Shown here piece after piece: positions 9,687-18,321 of a stretch of DNA of 64,000 bases. The stretch is from Clostridiales bacterium UBA2432 (lineage in GTDB: Bacteria > Bacillota > Clostridia > Lachnospirales > Vallitaleaceae), in NCBI GenBank assembly GCA_002342805.1, contig DDQW01000080.1:13046-77045 (forward strand), read 5' to 3'. Below the pieces are notes generated by a model, which did not search any database, had not been told where the DNA came from, and was given only the letters and a program-made list of their open reading frames with translations. The number at the start of each line of letters is the position of its first letter. Within the stretch, counting starts at the first letter, position 1. The position numbers and the translations under genes were made by a program.

Positions 9687-10956
9687 TTTGAACTTCCTTC
9701 CTTTGAGCAGGTGTAGCTGAATATAATTTTGGAAATATTTTTCGATCCAAATAATAATTATATACAACTAAGCTTACACCAGCCACTCCAAACAATGCAA
9801 TGGATACAAATGTAACCGAATAATTTGTCGCCTCTAATATCCAACCAATAATGACGCGCCCGATAGCCGCACCTAAAAACCAAGCTATATTCATATAACT
9901 ATGTATCCGGCCTCTATGCGTTGATGGAACACGTCGTGATATAAAAGGTGCTGAGCCCAACATATTGGCAATTTCTCCAATCGTAAATATAAACATCATC
10001 ACAAAGAATATACTATATGTTGGTTGATTACAAATAATAATAAAGCTAAGTCCAATACATAATTGACCAACAAAAATCTTAGGAATCTCTCTGAATCGTT
10101 GACTCATAAAGGTGATAATCGGTGTAAAGAAAATGACGACAAAAGCATTAAAACTTGACAAAAAGCCAAAATACTTGGAACCTAAATCATCACCAAAAAG
10201 GTCTGTCATGTACATAGGTAGGGTATAGGTCCACTGATTGTATACAAATGCTCCCATCAAAAAAATAAGGAGCTGAACGAATACAGAAGGACGTTTTTTT
10301 AAAATATTTGAAATCTTTTCCGTCTCATGTATTCCCTCTTCATATTCATTTTCTTCTTCCTCGCTCTCCACCTTTTGAACACCTTGTACAAGCATAATAA
10401 TGAGTATTGTCGAAGATAAGGTTGTTATCCCATCCAACACAAATGCAAGACTCAGATGATTCGCAAAAAGCAATCCACCAATTGCTGCTCCAAACATATA
10501 TCCCAGATTATGCCCTAAATACATTAATGAATATACTTTTTCACGGTCCTTTGGCTTAACGACGTCGATAACTAGAGCATCAAATGCAGGACCTTCGATA
10601 TTTGCAAACAATCCTGCTATGATGAAGAAGATGACCATCCATATTCCAGGCTCAACAAAGGCACAAAGTATGAAAAAGAATACGGAGATACAATCAAAAG
10701 TAATAATCAATCTCTTTCGATTAAATCGATCAGCTAATTTTCCCCCAAGAATATTTGCCGGTAAAAACAAAAAGCCAACGATTAAGAAAATATAGGATAT
10801 CATTGTTGGTGTATAGCCCATTTTATCTTTTAATATTAATGTCAAGAGTGGCCAAATAAATGCGCCCATATTTGTAATCATACGTCCTAGAAAGAGAACA
10901 TATGCAGATTTTGATAATCCCTTGTATTGAGAAAATATTTCACTTATCTTTTTCAT
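9664..10956 (-). CDS. MFS transporter
   Basis: A 430-residue major facilitator with about 12 hydrophobic segments. The cytoplasmic loop 2-3 motif GGKLADRFNRKR is present near residue 71, typical of drug-efflux MFS proteins, and an acidic loop (EESEEEENEYEEG-type composition) lies between the two halves near residue 200. AAAAGGAAAAAAG precedes the ATG. It overlaps the LuxR-type regulator gene downstream, which suggests that the regulator and transporter respond to the same compound. No substrate can be assigned. Confidence 0.88.
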   Translation of the reverse strand: MKKISEIFSQYKGLSKSAYVLFLGRMITNMGAFIWPLLTLILKDKMGYTPTMISYIFLIVGFLFLPANILGGKLADRFNRKRLIITFDCISVFFFILCAFVEPGIWMVIFFIIAGLFANIEGPAFDALVIDVVKPKDREKVYSLMYLGHNLGYMFGAAIGGLLFANHLSLAFVLDGITTLSSTILIIMLVQGVQKVESEEEENEYEEGIHETEKISNILKKRPSVFVQLLIFLMGAFVYNQWTYTLPMYMTDLFGDDLGSKYFGFLSSFNAFVVIFFTPIITFMSQRFREIPKIFVGQLCIGLSFIIICNQPTYSIFFVMMFIFTIGEIANMLGSAPFISRRVPSTHRGRIHSYMNIAWFLGAAIGRVIIGWILEATNYSVTFVSIALFGVAGVSLVVYNYYLDRKIFPKLYSATPAQRKEVQNGTDYSY

Positions 10957-11100
10957 CTTTTTTCCTTTTATTCTATTGCTTAACTTTTAATTTAATAACC
11001 CGCTCTGGTTTTATCACATTGAACTAAGTATAAATGATTATTGTTTAGTAATTATTTAACAAATCTTTAGATTTCATTAAGATTGTTAATGCATTCATTT

Positions 11101-11559
11101 TTATCGTTCTTCCAAATCAATACTATTTGACAAGAGCTGCTGCATCATTCGGCGTCCCATTTTCAATTCTTCATCGTCAATATTTTTAAATGTGTTTTTC
11201 ATAAATTCCATACCTTTTGGGCTTGTTTTATGCCAAAATTCTCGACTATATGGCGTTAAAGTTAGACGTATAGCTCTTCCGTCTCTCTTGTCTTTTTCCA
11301 AATACATAAGATTTTTATTCTCTAACTTTAAAGCAATCTGCTTTACGTTTTGATATGATGTTCCCATAATCTGTGCAGCTTCTTTCAACGTCGGTGGTTC
11401 ATCAAAAAAACTGTCAACAATAGTCGATAAAAACCACTGTTTACTCGTTACATCATATTCTTCTAATTCTCTGTCTAACAACGTACTCAATTTATTGGCA
11501 ATAACAAATAATGATCCAAAAACAAACATTGAATCTTCCATTTCACTAAAATCTTTCAT
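11101..11559 (-). CDS. MarR family transcriptional regulator
   Basis: A 152-residue winged-helix regulator. Residues around 55-95 form the winged helix (PTLKEAAQIMGTSYQNVKQIALKLENKNL), followed by the basic wing (DKRDGRAIRLTLT) typical of MarR proteins. The ATG at 11559 follows AAAAGGAAAATGAT; an earlier in-frame ATG at 11589 has its ribosome site too close. A 36-bp palindrome overlaps its own promoter (11595-11635), which points to autorepression. Neighbouring efflux genes make a role in drug or stress response likely. Confidence 0.88.
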   Translation of the reverse strand: MKDFSEMEDSMFVFGSLFVIANKLSTLLDRELEEYDVTSKQWFLSTIVDSFFDEPPTLKEAAQIMGTSYQNVKQIALKLENKNLMYLEKDKRDGRAIRLTLTPYSREFWHKTSPKGMEFMKNTFKNIDDEELKMGRRMMQQLLSNSIDLEER

Positions 11560-11594
11560 ATCATTTTCCTTTTCTGGCATTTTCCTCAATAATT

Positions 11595-11635
11595 ACGAGC
11601 AAATACATAATACATTATGCATTTGCTCGTGTCAA
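11595..11635 (-). promoter_or_regulatory. MarR gene promoter with overlapping palindromic operator
   Basis: On the minus strand TTGACA (11630-11635) and TATTAT (11607-11612) are separated by exactly 17 bp. An 18+18 bp inverted repeat with two mismatched pairs (11595-11612 and 11613-11630), outer half-sites GAGCAAA and TTTGCTC, covers the spacer and the -10 box. Binding there would block polymerase. The same GAGCAAA/TTTGCTC pair recurs at the TetR promoter near 18.28 kb. Confidence 0.8.
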
Positions 11636-11655
11636 GATAATATTATGCTGATAAT

Positions 11656-12258
11656 TCAACTTCTAAGACCTTTTTCTAATACGTTGCAGATTTTTATAAG
11701 AACATCTCCGTAATTGGCTTCAACGCTAAGCGGATATTGATCAATATTCATGGTCACGGATGTGAGAATAAATGCTACAATATCTACATCAATATCCTCT
11801 CTAAAGTCTTTATTATGAATATAGACCTTAATAATTTTTTCGAACAGTTCCATCGTATCCGGAATCATATCTGAAAGGATTTCTTTTTTTACGTCTTGCG
11901 AAGTTTCATTTAAAAAACGTTCTTTAAGTTCAAGCATGGATGCATCTTTTGTCTCAAACCGACTCGCTCTTTGAATCATTCGGAGAATAAGTTCCGAAAA
12001 CTTTAGGTGTTTTGATTGTTCGAGTTCATCAAAGAGCTCTTTCTTCTTATCAACACCTAGGTCACTAAACATATATTTGAACAAGTCATCTTTGTTGTCA
12101 AAATATTGATAAAAACTTCCTTTTGGTATATTGGCAAGAGCGACAATAGAGTCAATGGTTACAGCTTTATAATGCTTTTCAGAAAAAGCTTTTTTAGCAG
12201 CTTCAAGAATTCGTCTTTGTTTTTCTTCCGGCAAATTGTAAAATGTATCTTTTGGCAT
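11656..12258 (-). CDS. TetR/AcrR family transcriptional regulator
   Basis: A 200-residue TetR-type repressor. The N-terminal helix-turn-helix lies at about residues 10-55 (ILEAAKKAFSEKHYKAVTID, then IPKGSFYQYFDNKDDLF), followed by a helical ligand-binding domain. AGGAGGAAACAT precedes the ATG. It is the second gene behind a strong promoter (12739-12767), after a four-helix membrane protein 24 bases upstream. Two tandem TGAC-N5-GTCA palindromes sit just downstream of that promoter and are likely its own operators. Confidence 0.9.
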   Translation of the reverse strand: MPKDTFYNLPEEKQRRILEAAKKAFSEKHYKAVTIDSIVALANIPKGSFYQYFDNKDDLFKYMFSDLGVDKKKELFDELEQSKHLKFSELILRMIQRASRFETKDASMLELKERFLNETSQDVKKEILSDMIPDTMELFEKIIKVYIHNKDFREDIDVDIVAFILTSVTMNIDQYPLSVEANYGDVLIKICNVLEKGLRS

Positions 12259-12282
12259 ATGTTTCCTCCTACTTTGAGTAAC

Positions 12283-12687
12283 TTAATAAACAAAAAGCCC
12301 TAATAAAATGAATACAATCGACATCAATAGTACCGAAATCGTAAGTCGCATTTTCTTTTTTGGATTGTTTAGAGTGTTTGCAGCAAATGTTCTGAATTTT
12401 TCATAGTTAAACAATAAGGCGGATATTTTCACAAGGGTCAATGACAAGATTGTCGCAATAATCCAACTTCCCTTTACATTTAATGTAAAGACTTTGTACC
12501 ATGTTAGAAGCACGAGTATAACTCCGATTATTGCAACTCCGTAAATCCATTTGGGTTTTTTCTTTGAATACGCGTGATTCATTTCCCATCGATTCCATTT
12601 GTCGCCAAATCCAACCATGAGGACACGAGTGATTATACCTAACGCAGCCCAAGCGAAACATAAATAAGTAAAATAATTAAAATCCAT
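12283..12687 (-). CDS. Small four-helix membrane protein
   Basis: A 134-residue protein with four hydrophobic helices (about residues 6-27, 46-66, 76-96 and 114-133) separated by basic loops. I do not recognise the family with confidence; an upper N-terminal frame from 12738 lacks a ribosome site, whereas AAAGGAGATGTTATCA precedes the ATG at 12687. It is co-transcribed with the following TetR gene, so it is probably the repressor's target, perhaps a membrane stress or efflux-associated protein. Confidence 0.75.
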   Translation of the reverse strand: MDFNYFTYLCFAWAALGIITRVLMVGFGDKWNRWEMNHAYSKKKPKWIYGVAIIGVILVLLTWYKVFTLNVKGSWIIATILSLTLVKISALLFNYEKFRTFAANTLNNPKKKMRLTISVLLMSIVFILLGLFVY

Positions 12688-12703
12688 TGATAACATCTCC
12701 TTT

Positions 12704-12767
12704 ATAATATGACTATTGGTCATGTGACTTATAGTCATATTATATTCTGGAATCTTGGCTCTGTCAA
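12704..12767 (-). promoter_or_regulatory. Promoter and tandem TetR-type operators
   Basis: On the minus strand TTGACA (12762-12767) and TATAAT (12739-12744) are 17 bp apart. Immediately downstream are two 13-bp TGAC-N5-GTCA palindromes at 12725-12737 (perfect, TGACTATAAGTCA read on the minus strand) and 12710-12722. Together they lie within a 13-bp perfect inverted repeat (12704-12716 / 12731-12743). This layout fits cooperative binding of two TetR dimers, most likely the regulator encoded at 11656-12258. Confidence 0.8.
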
Positions 12768-12779
12768 TAATCTTTGTAT

Positions 12780-13208
12780 CTATAATTTTTTAAATAAATG
12801 ATATAGTTTATGTCCTTTTGGACATTCGTCTAAAGCGCCAAATATTTCATATCCGTTTTTCAAATAAAAATCATGTGCCTGAAAATCATAGGTACTTAAA
12901 TAGATCATTTGACACCCCATACTTTTAGCTTCTTCTTCAACATTCCTTAATAGTATTGTTGCAATTCCTTGATTACGATATTCTTTTTTTACCCATAATG
13001 TTTCAATACTAAGAATATTCCATAGGGCTAAACAGGCTAAAATTCCACCAATAATATCTCCTTTTTCATTCTTTATGCAGCGATTAATGTCGATAAAAGG
13101 CCTTTCTTGCGATAGCGGTATCGCTTCTAAGTTATACTCAAGCAACATCTTGCCAATATAGTTCGCCTCTTCTTCCATTGGGGTTGTTATCATATAATTA
13201 TCTTTCAA
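12780..13208 (-). CDS. GNAT family N-acetyltransferase
   Basis: A 142-residue acetyl-CoA-dependent acetyltransferase. The central core (VKKEYRNQGIATILLRNVEE, near residue 74) carries the Q/R-x-x-G-x-G/A acetyl-CoA loop and is followed by the usual YLSTYDFQAHDFYLKNGYEIFG strand region that closes the fold. Translation probably starts at TTG (13206-13208), nine bases after a strong AGGAGG; an ATG five codons later has no ribosome site. Substrate unknown. It sits between the TetR unit and the ABC exporter ATPase. Confidence 0.85.
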   Translation of the reverse strand: MKDNYMITTPMEEEANYIGKMLLEYNLEAIPLSQERPFIDINRCIKNEKGDIIGGILACLALWNILSIETLWVKKEYRNQGIATILLRNVEEEAKSMGCQMIYLSTYDFQAHDFYLKNGYEIFGALDECPKGHKLYHLFKKL

Positions 13209-13241
13209 TATAGACGTCCTCCTTATATAATTTCAAATATT

Positions 13242-13997
13242 TTATATTCCAATTTTAATCATTTCTTCTGAGACTTTATGTATTCTTTCTTCCATCTTTT
13301 CTTCTTCAAATTTTGATAATACCATGGTATTGATAATCTTACCGTCGCTTAAGAAAAAAACTTTTTCGGACATGGCGGCAACTTTAACGTCATGGGTGAC
13401 TAAAACAATGGTCGTTCCACTCGCATTAATGTCGAGTAAGATCTTCATAATTTCCTGTGATGCCATTGAATTGAGAGCACCTGTCGGCTCATCGCCAAAG
13501 ATAACACTTGGATTATTAATGAGAGCTCTGCAGATGCTTGCTCTTTGTAGCTGCCCACCAGAGACTTGAGTAACATCGCGCATTCCCAGTTCAGAAATCC
13601 CTGTTGATTTCATCAGCCTATGTGCGTCTTCAAGAATCAACTGTTTTTCATGTTTTCGCTCACGCATTGCCGGTAAAATAATGTTATCCAAGAGATTTAG
13701 ATTTTTTAGGAATGTCGGCTGCTGAAACACAAATCCCATACGCGTTCTTCTTAAATCTGCCAACGTATCTTCTTTCAACTTCGTCAAAGCATGCTCCTCA
13801 AAAAAAACATCCCCGGAATCAACATAGTCCATTCCGCTCAGTGCATACATTAAGGTTGATTTCCCTGAACCGGATGGTCCCATAATGGTTACAAATTCAC
13901 CTTTATGAATTTCTATGGAGACATCATCTAATATCGTTCTTTTTTCCTCATTGTCACCAAATTTTTTGCTTATTCCTTTTCCATATACTATCTTCAT
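13242..13997 (-). CDS. ABC transporter ATP-binding protein (MacB/LolD type)
   Basis: The ATPase of an FtsX-type ABC exporter. The 251-residue product has Walker A GPSGSGKSTL near residue 40, a Q-loop (FVFQQP), the signature SGGQLQRASICRAL and Walker B VIFGDEPTG followed by the H-loop VLVTHD. AAAGGAGTAAAAG precedes the ATG. It lies four bases after the permease gene and belongs to the TetR-led operon starting at 18.19 kb. Such systems expel peptides or antibiotics or act on the cell envelope. Confidence 0.93.
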   Translation of the reverse strand: MKIVYGKGISKKFGDNEEKRTILDDVSIEIHKGEFVTIMGPSGSGKSTLMYALSGMDYVDSGDVFFEEHALTKLKEDTLADLRRTRMGFVFQQPTFLKNLNLLDNIILPAMRERKHEKQLILEDAHRLMKSTGISELGMRDVTQVSGGQLQRASICRALINNPSVIFGDEPTGALNSMASQEIMKILLDINASGTTIVLVTHDVKVAAMSEKVFFLSDGKIINTMVLSKFEEEKMEERIHKVSEEMIKIGI

Positions 13998-14000
13998 CTT

Positions 14001-16319
14001 TTACTCCTTTATACTCTGTGCAATATTGATCGTTTTTATACTGTGGGTATTGTATCGGGTCGCCAGAGAAATCGTTGCCAATACAAACAATGGCGATACT
14101 ATATACATAAAGCCCCAATGAATATCAAATGCAAAAGAGCTTACGCCAAAAGATGCAATCATCATACCCGCTACTTTTTCTCCTATAAGTATGGACATGG
14201 CAGTTCCTATAAGTGTACTAAAGAGGCCGACTAAGAGTGTTTTGATCATATACTGACCTCTTATATCCTGGTTGCGATAACCAATGGATTTCATGATTGC
14301 AATCGATAGTCTGTCTTTAGCTACCAACATCCGAACAAAAAGGGAGGTTACAAAAAGCATAATAAATATGGCTACAAAAATCCCGACTACTGAAGCTTTT
14401 TTTAAGGATTGTATCGTTGTTCCAAAAGTCATTTGAACATAGGTATCTATGCCTGAAATCTTTGCATAAGGAAAACGTTTCGTGTAATCTCGAATGGTAG
14501 CATCTATTTTTGTTTGATCATCCACTTGAATACCAATGACACTCCACATGACTTCTTCATTCGTATCTTTAAAAACAGCCTTTGCTGTTTTTCCGCCATT
14601 GGTAATATCTGAATAAATCCCGGATATCACGAGTTCAACTGCTTGTCCATCTTTAAGAATACTTATTTTATCTCCTATACTTTTTTGCATGGCGTCGGCT
14701 TGGATACTCGACAAAGCAATTTCATTCTCTTTTGTCGGCATGGTACCCATAGCATACGTCAGCGGGAAAACTGAGTGATCACCTATTTCTATTTTTATTT
14801 TTTCTTCTTGACCATCCAAAGCTACAACTGAATAAGCTCTCGTTGTTAAAGCAGAATACTTCAAAACCTGTTTATTCTCATCCATTTCTTTTTGAAGCTG
14901 ACGGACTTTTTCCAAAATTTGATCTGTTTGCTGAATGTCTATACGAATATCATATTCTCCCACACCCATATAAGAAATAAAGTGCTCAGAAGCAATTGTG
15001 TGATATAGATTTATGGGTACGGTCATTATAAATATCGATAATAAGAGAACAGATACCAATGTAAAGTACATCTTTTTTCGCCCCAAAATATCTTTTACGC
15101 CTAAGAAGGCATTGCTCGTAAGAAGATTTGATTTACTCAACAAGAATTTCTGATAGGACGGAGACTGTTCCTGTACGTCACCATAACGAATGGCTTCCAT
15201 TACCGAAACTTTTTTTATTTTCTTCAGGATATGATGGACATAGGCTATAATAATCAATCCAATGACCATAGCTCCAAGAATACCTAAAAGCCCGTCGATA
15301 CCTTTTTGATCTTGCACGCCCATATATAAGCGAATATCTTCTAATAATATCTCTTTTAAAAAAAGGGAAAGACTATATCCTGATAGGGACCCAACAAAAG
15401 CAATCAAAGTATATTTTGCTATGTATAATTTAATAATATCCTTATCGTAAAGACCGACCGCTTTTAAAACACCAATTTCTCGATATTCATCTTCTAGTCT
15501 AGCTAAAAGTGTAAATCGAATGCATAAAAAAGAGATGAATACAACGAGTATACTCATTAAGAGTATGATGGCTATCATTAATCCATCAGAAAGTCCGTTA
15601 ATCATTTCAAACAAAGGATAGGTTAGAGTAGGACCATTGGATTCTAATCCCATTCGATTGTAATTTGCTTCAAAATCTCCTATTGTTTGAATATCTTTTA
15701 ATCGAAACTCTATCAAATACTCTGTTTTGCCTTTAGGCTGAATCTTTTCGAAGTCGCTTTCATGTATTAAGAATCTTTTGGATGAAGATAAGGGTGAATT
15801 CATTTGAGAATCTCTCAAGAATCCTTTCACAATAAATTGTTGACCATATAAGTCAAACCGGTCGCCGACATGTATGCTTTGATCCTTCATATAATTAATA
15901 GGCGCATATATTTCTCCCGGCTTGGGGACAATGACTTTTCCATCAAAATCTGTGAGAAAATCAAAATATTCACCTTGCTTGACCACCCCATTATCCTGGA
16001 GTCCTCCTTCAAAGATCTGATCATTTACATGTGCATCTCCCACTTCAAAGTTCACAAACCTCATAACTTGAAACTTTTCAACAAGAGCCGACTCATTCGC
16101 AAAACGTTCTAATCGAGTCATGTCGATTTTTCCGGAATGCATTTGCATAAAATGCGGTGTTTTTGCATTTGTCATCAATACGTCGATTGAACCACTTAAG
16201 TTATTAAATAAAATAATGACAAGAGAAAACAGAACAGCTGAGATCATGATAAATAAAAAGGTCGTAAAGGAAATAAATTTACTCTTCATAAAATCTCGGC
16301 TTATGATTCTTCCATACAT
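14001..16319 (-). CDS. FtsX-like ABC transporter permease
   Basis: A 772-residue permease with two FtsX-like modules. An N-terminal helix (about 15-38) is followed by a large extracytoplasmic domain, three helices near 245-365, a further helix near 415-435, a second extracytoplasmic domain and three C-terminal helices. Sequences such as REIGVLKAVGLYDKDI and LSIAIMKSIGYRNQDI mark the two cytoplasmic repeats typical of FtsX proteins. AAGGAGTAGAATT precedes the ATG, which overlaps the end of the MFS gene by 19 bases. It pairs with the ATPase at 13242-13997. Confidence 0.92.
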   Translation of the reverse strand: MYGRIISRDFMKSKFISFTTFLFIMISAVLFSLVIILFNNLSGSIDVLMTNAKTPHFMQMHSGKIDMTRLERFANESALVEKFQVMRFVNFEVGDAHVNDQIFEGGLQDNGVVKQGEYFDFLTDFDGKVIVPKPGEIYAPINYMKDQSIHVGDRFDLYGQQFIVKGFLRDSQMNSPLSSSKRFLIHESDFEKIQPKGKTEYLIEFRLKDIQTIGDFEANYNRMGLESNGPTLTYPLFEMINGLSDGLMIAIILLMSILVVFISFLCIRFTLLARLEDEYREIGVLKAVGLYDKDIIKLYIAKYTLIAFVGSLSGYSLSLFLKEILLEDIRLYMGVQDQKGIDGLLGILGAMVIGLIIIAYVHHILKKIKKVSVMEAIRYGDVQEQSPSYQKFLLSKSNLLTSNAFLGVKDILGRKKMYFTLVSVLLLSIFIMTVPINLYHTIASEHFISYMGVGEYDIRIDIQQTDQILEKVRQLQKEMDENKQVLKYSALTTRAYSVVALDGQEEKIKIEIGDHSVFPLTYAMGTMPTKENEIALSSIQADAMQKSIGDKISILKDGQAVELVISGIYSDITNGGKTAKAVFKDTNEEVMWSVIGIQVDDQTKIDATIRDYTKRFPYAKISGIDTYVQMTFGTTIQSLKKASVVGIFVAIFIMLFVTSLFVRMLVAKDRLSIAIMKSIGYRNQDIRGQYMIKTLLVGLFSTLIGTAMSILIGEKVAGMMIASFGVSSFAFDIHWGFMYIVSPLFVLATISLATRYNTHSIKTINIAQSIKE

Positions 16320-17569
16320 AATTCTACTCCTTCCTTCGCTAATAAACGAATCGACTGTTGTGCTTGAATAAGTATTGACAAAAGAACCAAGAGAAGACCG
16401 GACAGAATGATGACAAGGCCAATTCCACGGCCTTTTTCCTGCATAATCGGTTCAAAAACGGCATCTGCCAAATATCCACTTGTCGAATACGCTATAATAT
16501 AACCTAGTTGAGACAAGAGACCAATAAGTCCCCATGCCCTACCTTGAACCGCATTATCGATACTCGTTCGAAGCAAATAATCTAGCATCGCATTGATAAA
16601 AGGTAATGTTGCAAAAAAGAAAAAACCTGCAATAGTAATGAGGATCATATTTGCTCTTACCCCATAGAGACTCATAAAAAATCCGGATAGAGCTAAGGCT
16701 ATAAACAATATTTTTTCGTGATGTTTTCGAATATGAATTAGTCCCAATAGAATACTTGAAAAGAGCATTCCTAAGGCAGATACGGTCTGGCATATACCTA
16801 AAGCTTTAGCATCTGAAAATGAGAGAATCAGAGGGCCAAGTAAAACTTGAATCATGCCAATAAAAAAAGTAATTCCCGAGGTCATTAATACTAAAATCAA
16901 CACCCCTTTTTTCCGTGTGATTGCCTCCCATCCAACCCTTATATTTTGAACTATATTCAAGGAAACATCTTGTGTCTTTTTTCCGTGCTTTGGAATAGAT
17001 TTTCTAACCATAGCTGTTGTAAGGACAGTGATAAGGAATGTAACCATATCAATAATGATAATAAACAGTATATGATTATTAACGAGCAAAATCCCTACTA
17101 TCATGGGTGAAATCAAAAATTTTGCAGCTCCGGCAATCTGAATCATTCCGCTAGCTTTCGTATACTGTTCTTTTGTTAGTAAATCTGTTACTGTCGATTT
17201 ATATGCCGGCTCAATCAAAGCCGAAAAAACTGAACTGATACCCACACCTAATGCTAACTTCCAAATCACAAGTTCTCCGGAATACAAAGTGATGAAAACA
17301 AGTAATAAACCACTAACCGACAATCCGTCTCCGACAATCATTAATAATCTTCGGTCATATTTATCTGCAAATATACCGGCTATAGGGCTAACGATGAGCC
17401 CCGGCAAAAAAGCTATCAAGGTCAACATAGCAACATCAGACACTCTTCCTGTCTGCATGAAAATATATGCCGCAAGACCAAAAGATGTCATCCCGCTTCC
17501 AATTGCAGAAATAAACTGTCCTGACCACAAAAACAAAAATTGTTTAAAGGTATTTTGTTTCTTATCCAT
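16301..17569 (-). CDS. MFS transporter (DHA-type efflux)
   Basis: A 422-residue major facilitator with about 12 membrane segments; the loop 2-3 motif appears as AGIFADKYDRRLL near residue 68. The family includes macrolide and multidrug exporters with this architecture. The ATG at 17569 follows GAGGTGTAAA and lies one base after the TetR stop codon, so it is co-transcribed and probably coupled. The neighbouring TetR would control it together with the ABC exporter downstream. Confidence 0.88.
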   Translation of the reverse strand: MDKKQNTFKQFLFLWSGQFISAIGSGMTSFGLAAYIFMQTGRVSDVAMLTLIAFLPGLIVSPIAGIFADKYDRRLLMIVGDGLSVSGLLLVFITLYSGELVIWKLALGVGISSVFSALIEPAYKSTVTDLLTKEQYTKASGMIQIAGAAKFLISPMIVGILLVNNHILFIIIIDMVTFLITVLTTAMVRKSIPKHGKKTQDVSLNIVQNIRVGWEAITRKKGVLILVLMTSGITFFIGMIQVLLGPLILSFSDAKALGICQTVSALGMLFSSILLGLIHIRKHHEKILFIALALSGFFMSLYGVRANMILITIAGFFFFATLPFINAMLDYLLRTSIDNAVQGRAWGLIGLLSQLGYIIAYSTSGYLADAVFEPIMQEKGRGIGLVIILSGLLLVLLSILIQAQQSIRLLAKEGVELCMEES

Positions 17570-17570
17570 T

Positions 17571-18194
17571 TTACACCTCAAATGTTTTTCTTATAAAATC
17601 CAAGCTACCACTTTTGCAGCCTAATAGCCGTTCTAAATTGTAAATAAATCCATTCACTTTTTTTCTCAAGTCTCTACTCGAAGGATCTGAATCTTCCTCG
17701 TCAAAAGCTGTATTTGCATAGATTAAAATCATCTCAACACACTCATATGGATAAGCCGTTTTAAAAACACCTTCTTCAATTCCTTCTAAAATAACCTCAG
17801 TAAGTATCGGTGTGATTTTTTCAACAATCATCTTTTCAATACGTTGATGCATCAATGCATTTTCCGGTCGATGAATATGGGCCACCAGTTCTTGTTCCTG
17901 CTCTTCTATTTTAAGGGACATGATGATATTAAAAATCCGTTCAAATACTGATTGCATTTTGTCGTCGGCAATATTTTCCGCTCTTCTGACGAGCTCATCA
18001 CCTTGCCTTACAATAATTGCATCCATAATTTCTTCTTTACTTTTAAAGTGATAGTATAGGGTTCCTCTTGCAATGCCAACTGCTTTAACAATCTCATTAG
18101 TATTGGTTTGATTATATCCTTGCTTCATAAACAAATCTTTAGCGACATCTAATATTTCATTTTTTCGTTCATTGGCTTCTTTTACTGTTCGCAA
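17571..18194 (-). CDS. TetR/AcrR family transcriptional regulator
   Basis: A TetR-type repressor of about 207 residues that heads the efflux operon (MFS, FtsX permease, ATPase). The helix-turn-helix region reads ILDVAKDLFMKQGYNQTNT and then IARGTLYYHFKSKEEIMDAI. A TTG start at 18194 sits behind AAGGAAGGTG; the alternative ATG at 18221 has no ribosome site, so I prefer the TTG. A perfect 17-bp palindrome (18236-18252) just below the -10 box is the likely operator, consistent with autorepression. Confidence 0.88.
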   Translation of the reverse strand: MRTVKEANERKNEILDVAKDLFMKQGYNQTNTNEIVKAVGIARGTLYYHFKSKEEIMDAIIVRQGDELVRRAENIADDKMQSVFERIFNIIMSLKIEEQEQELVAHIHRPENALMHQRIEKMIVEKITPILTEVILEGIEEGVFKTAYPYECVEMILIYANTAFDEEDSDPSSRDLRKKVNGFIYNLERLLGCKSGSLDFIRKTFEV

Positions 18195-18235
18195 ATTAAC
18201 ACCTTCCTTACATATATGCACATATTTTCTAACCG

Positions 18236-18300
18236 ACTGACAGCCTGTCAGTAAGGTAATTATATATGAGCAAAGTATATGTTGTCAATACTTTGCTCAT
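18236..18300 (-). promoter_or_regulatory. TetR operon promoter with two palindromes
   Basis: On the minus strand TTGACA (18283-18288) and TATAAT (18259-18264) are 18 bp apart. A perfect 17-bp palindrome ACTGACAG-C-CTGTCAGT at 18236-18252 lies just downstream of the -10 box, a classic TetR operator. A second perfect inverted repeat (18266-18277 / 18289-18300, half-sites ATGAGCAAAGTA) flanks the -35 box. It may be a second operator or a hairpin ending the CoA-transferase transcript, but no U-tract follows it. Confidence 0.78.
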
Positions 18301-18321
18301 TAGGGTTAGATTAGAAATATG

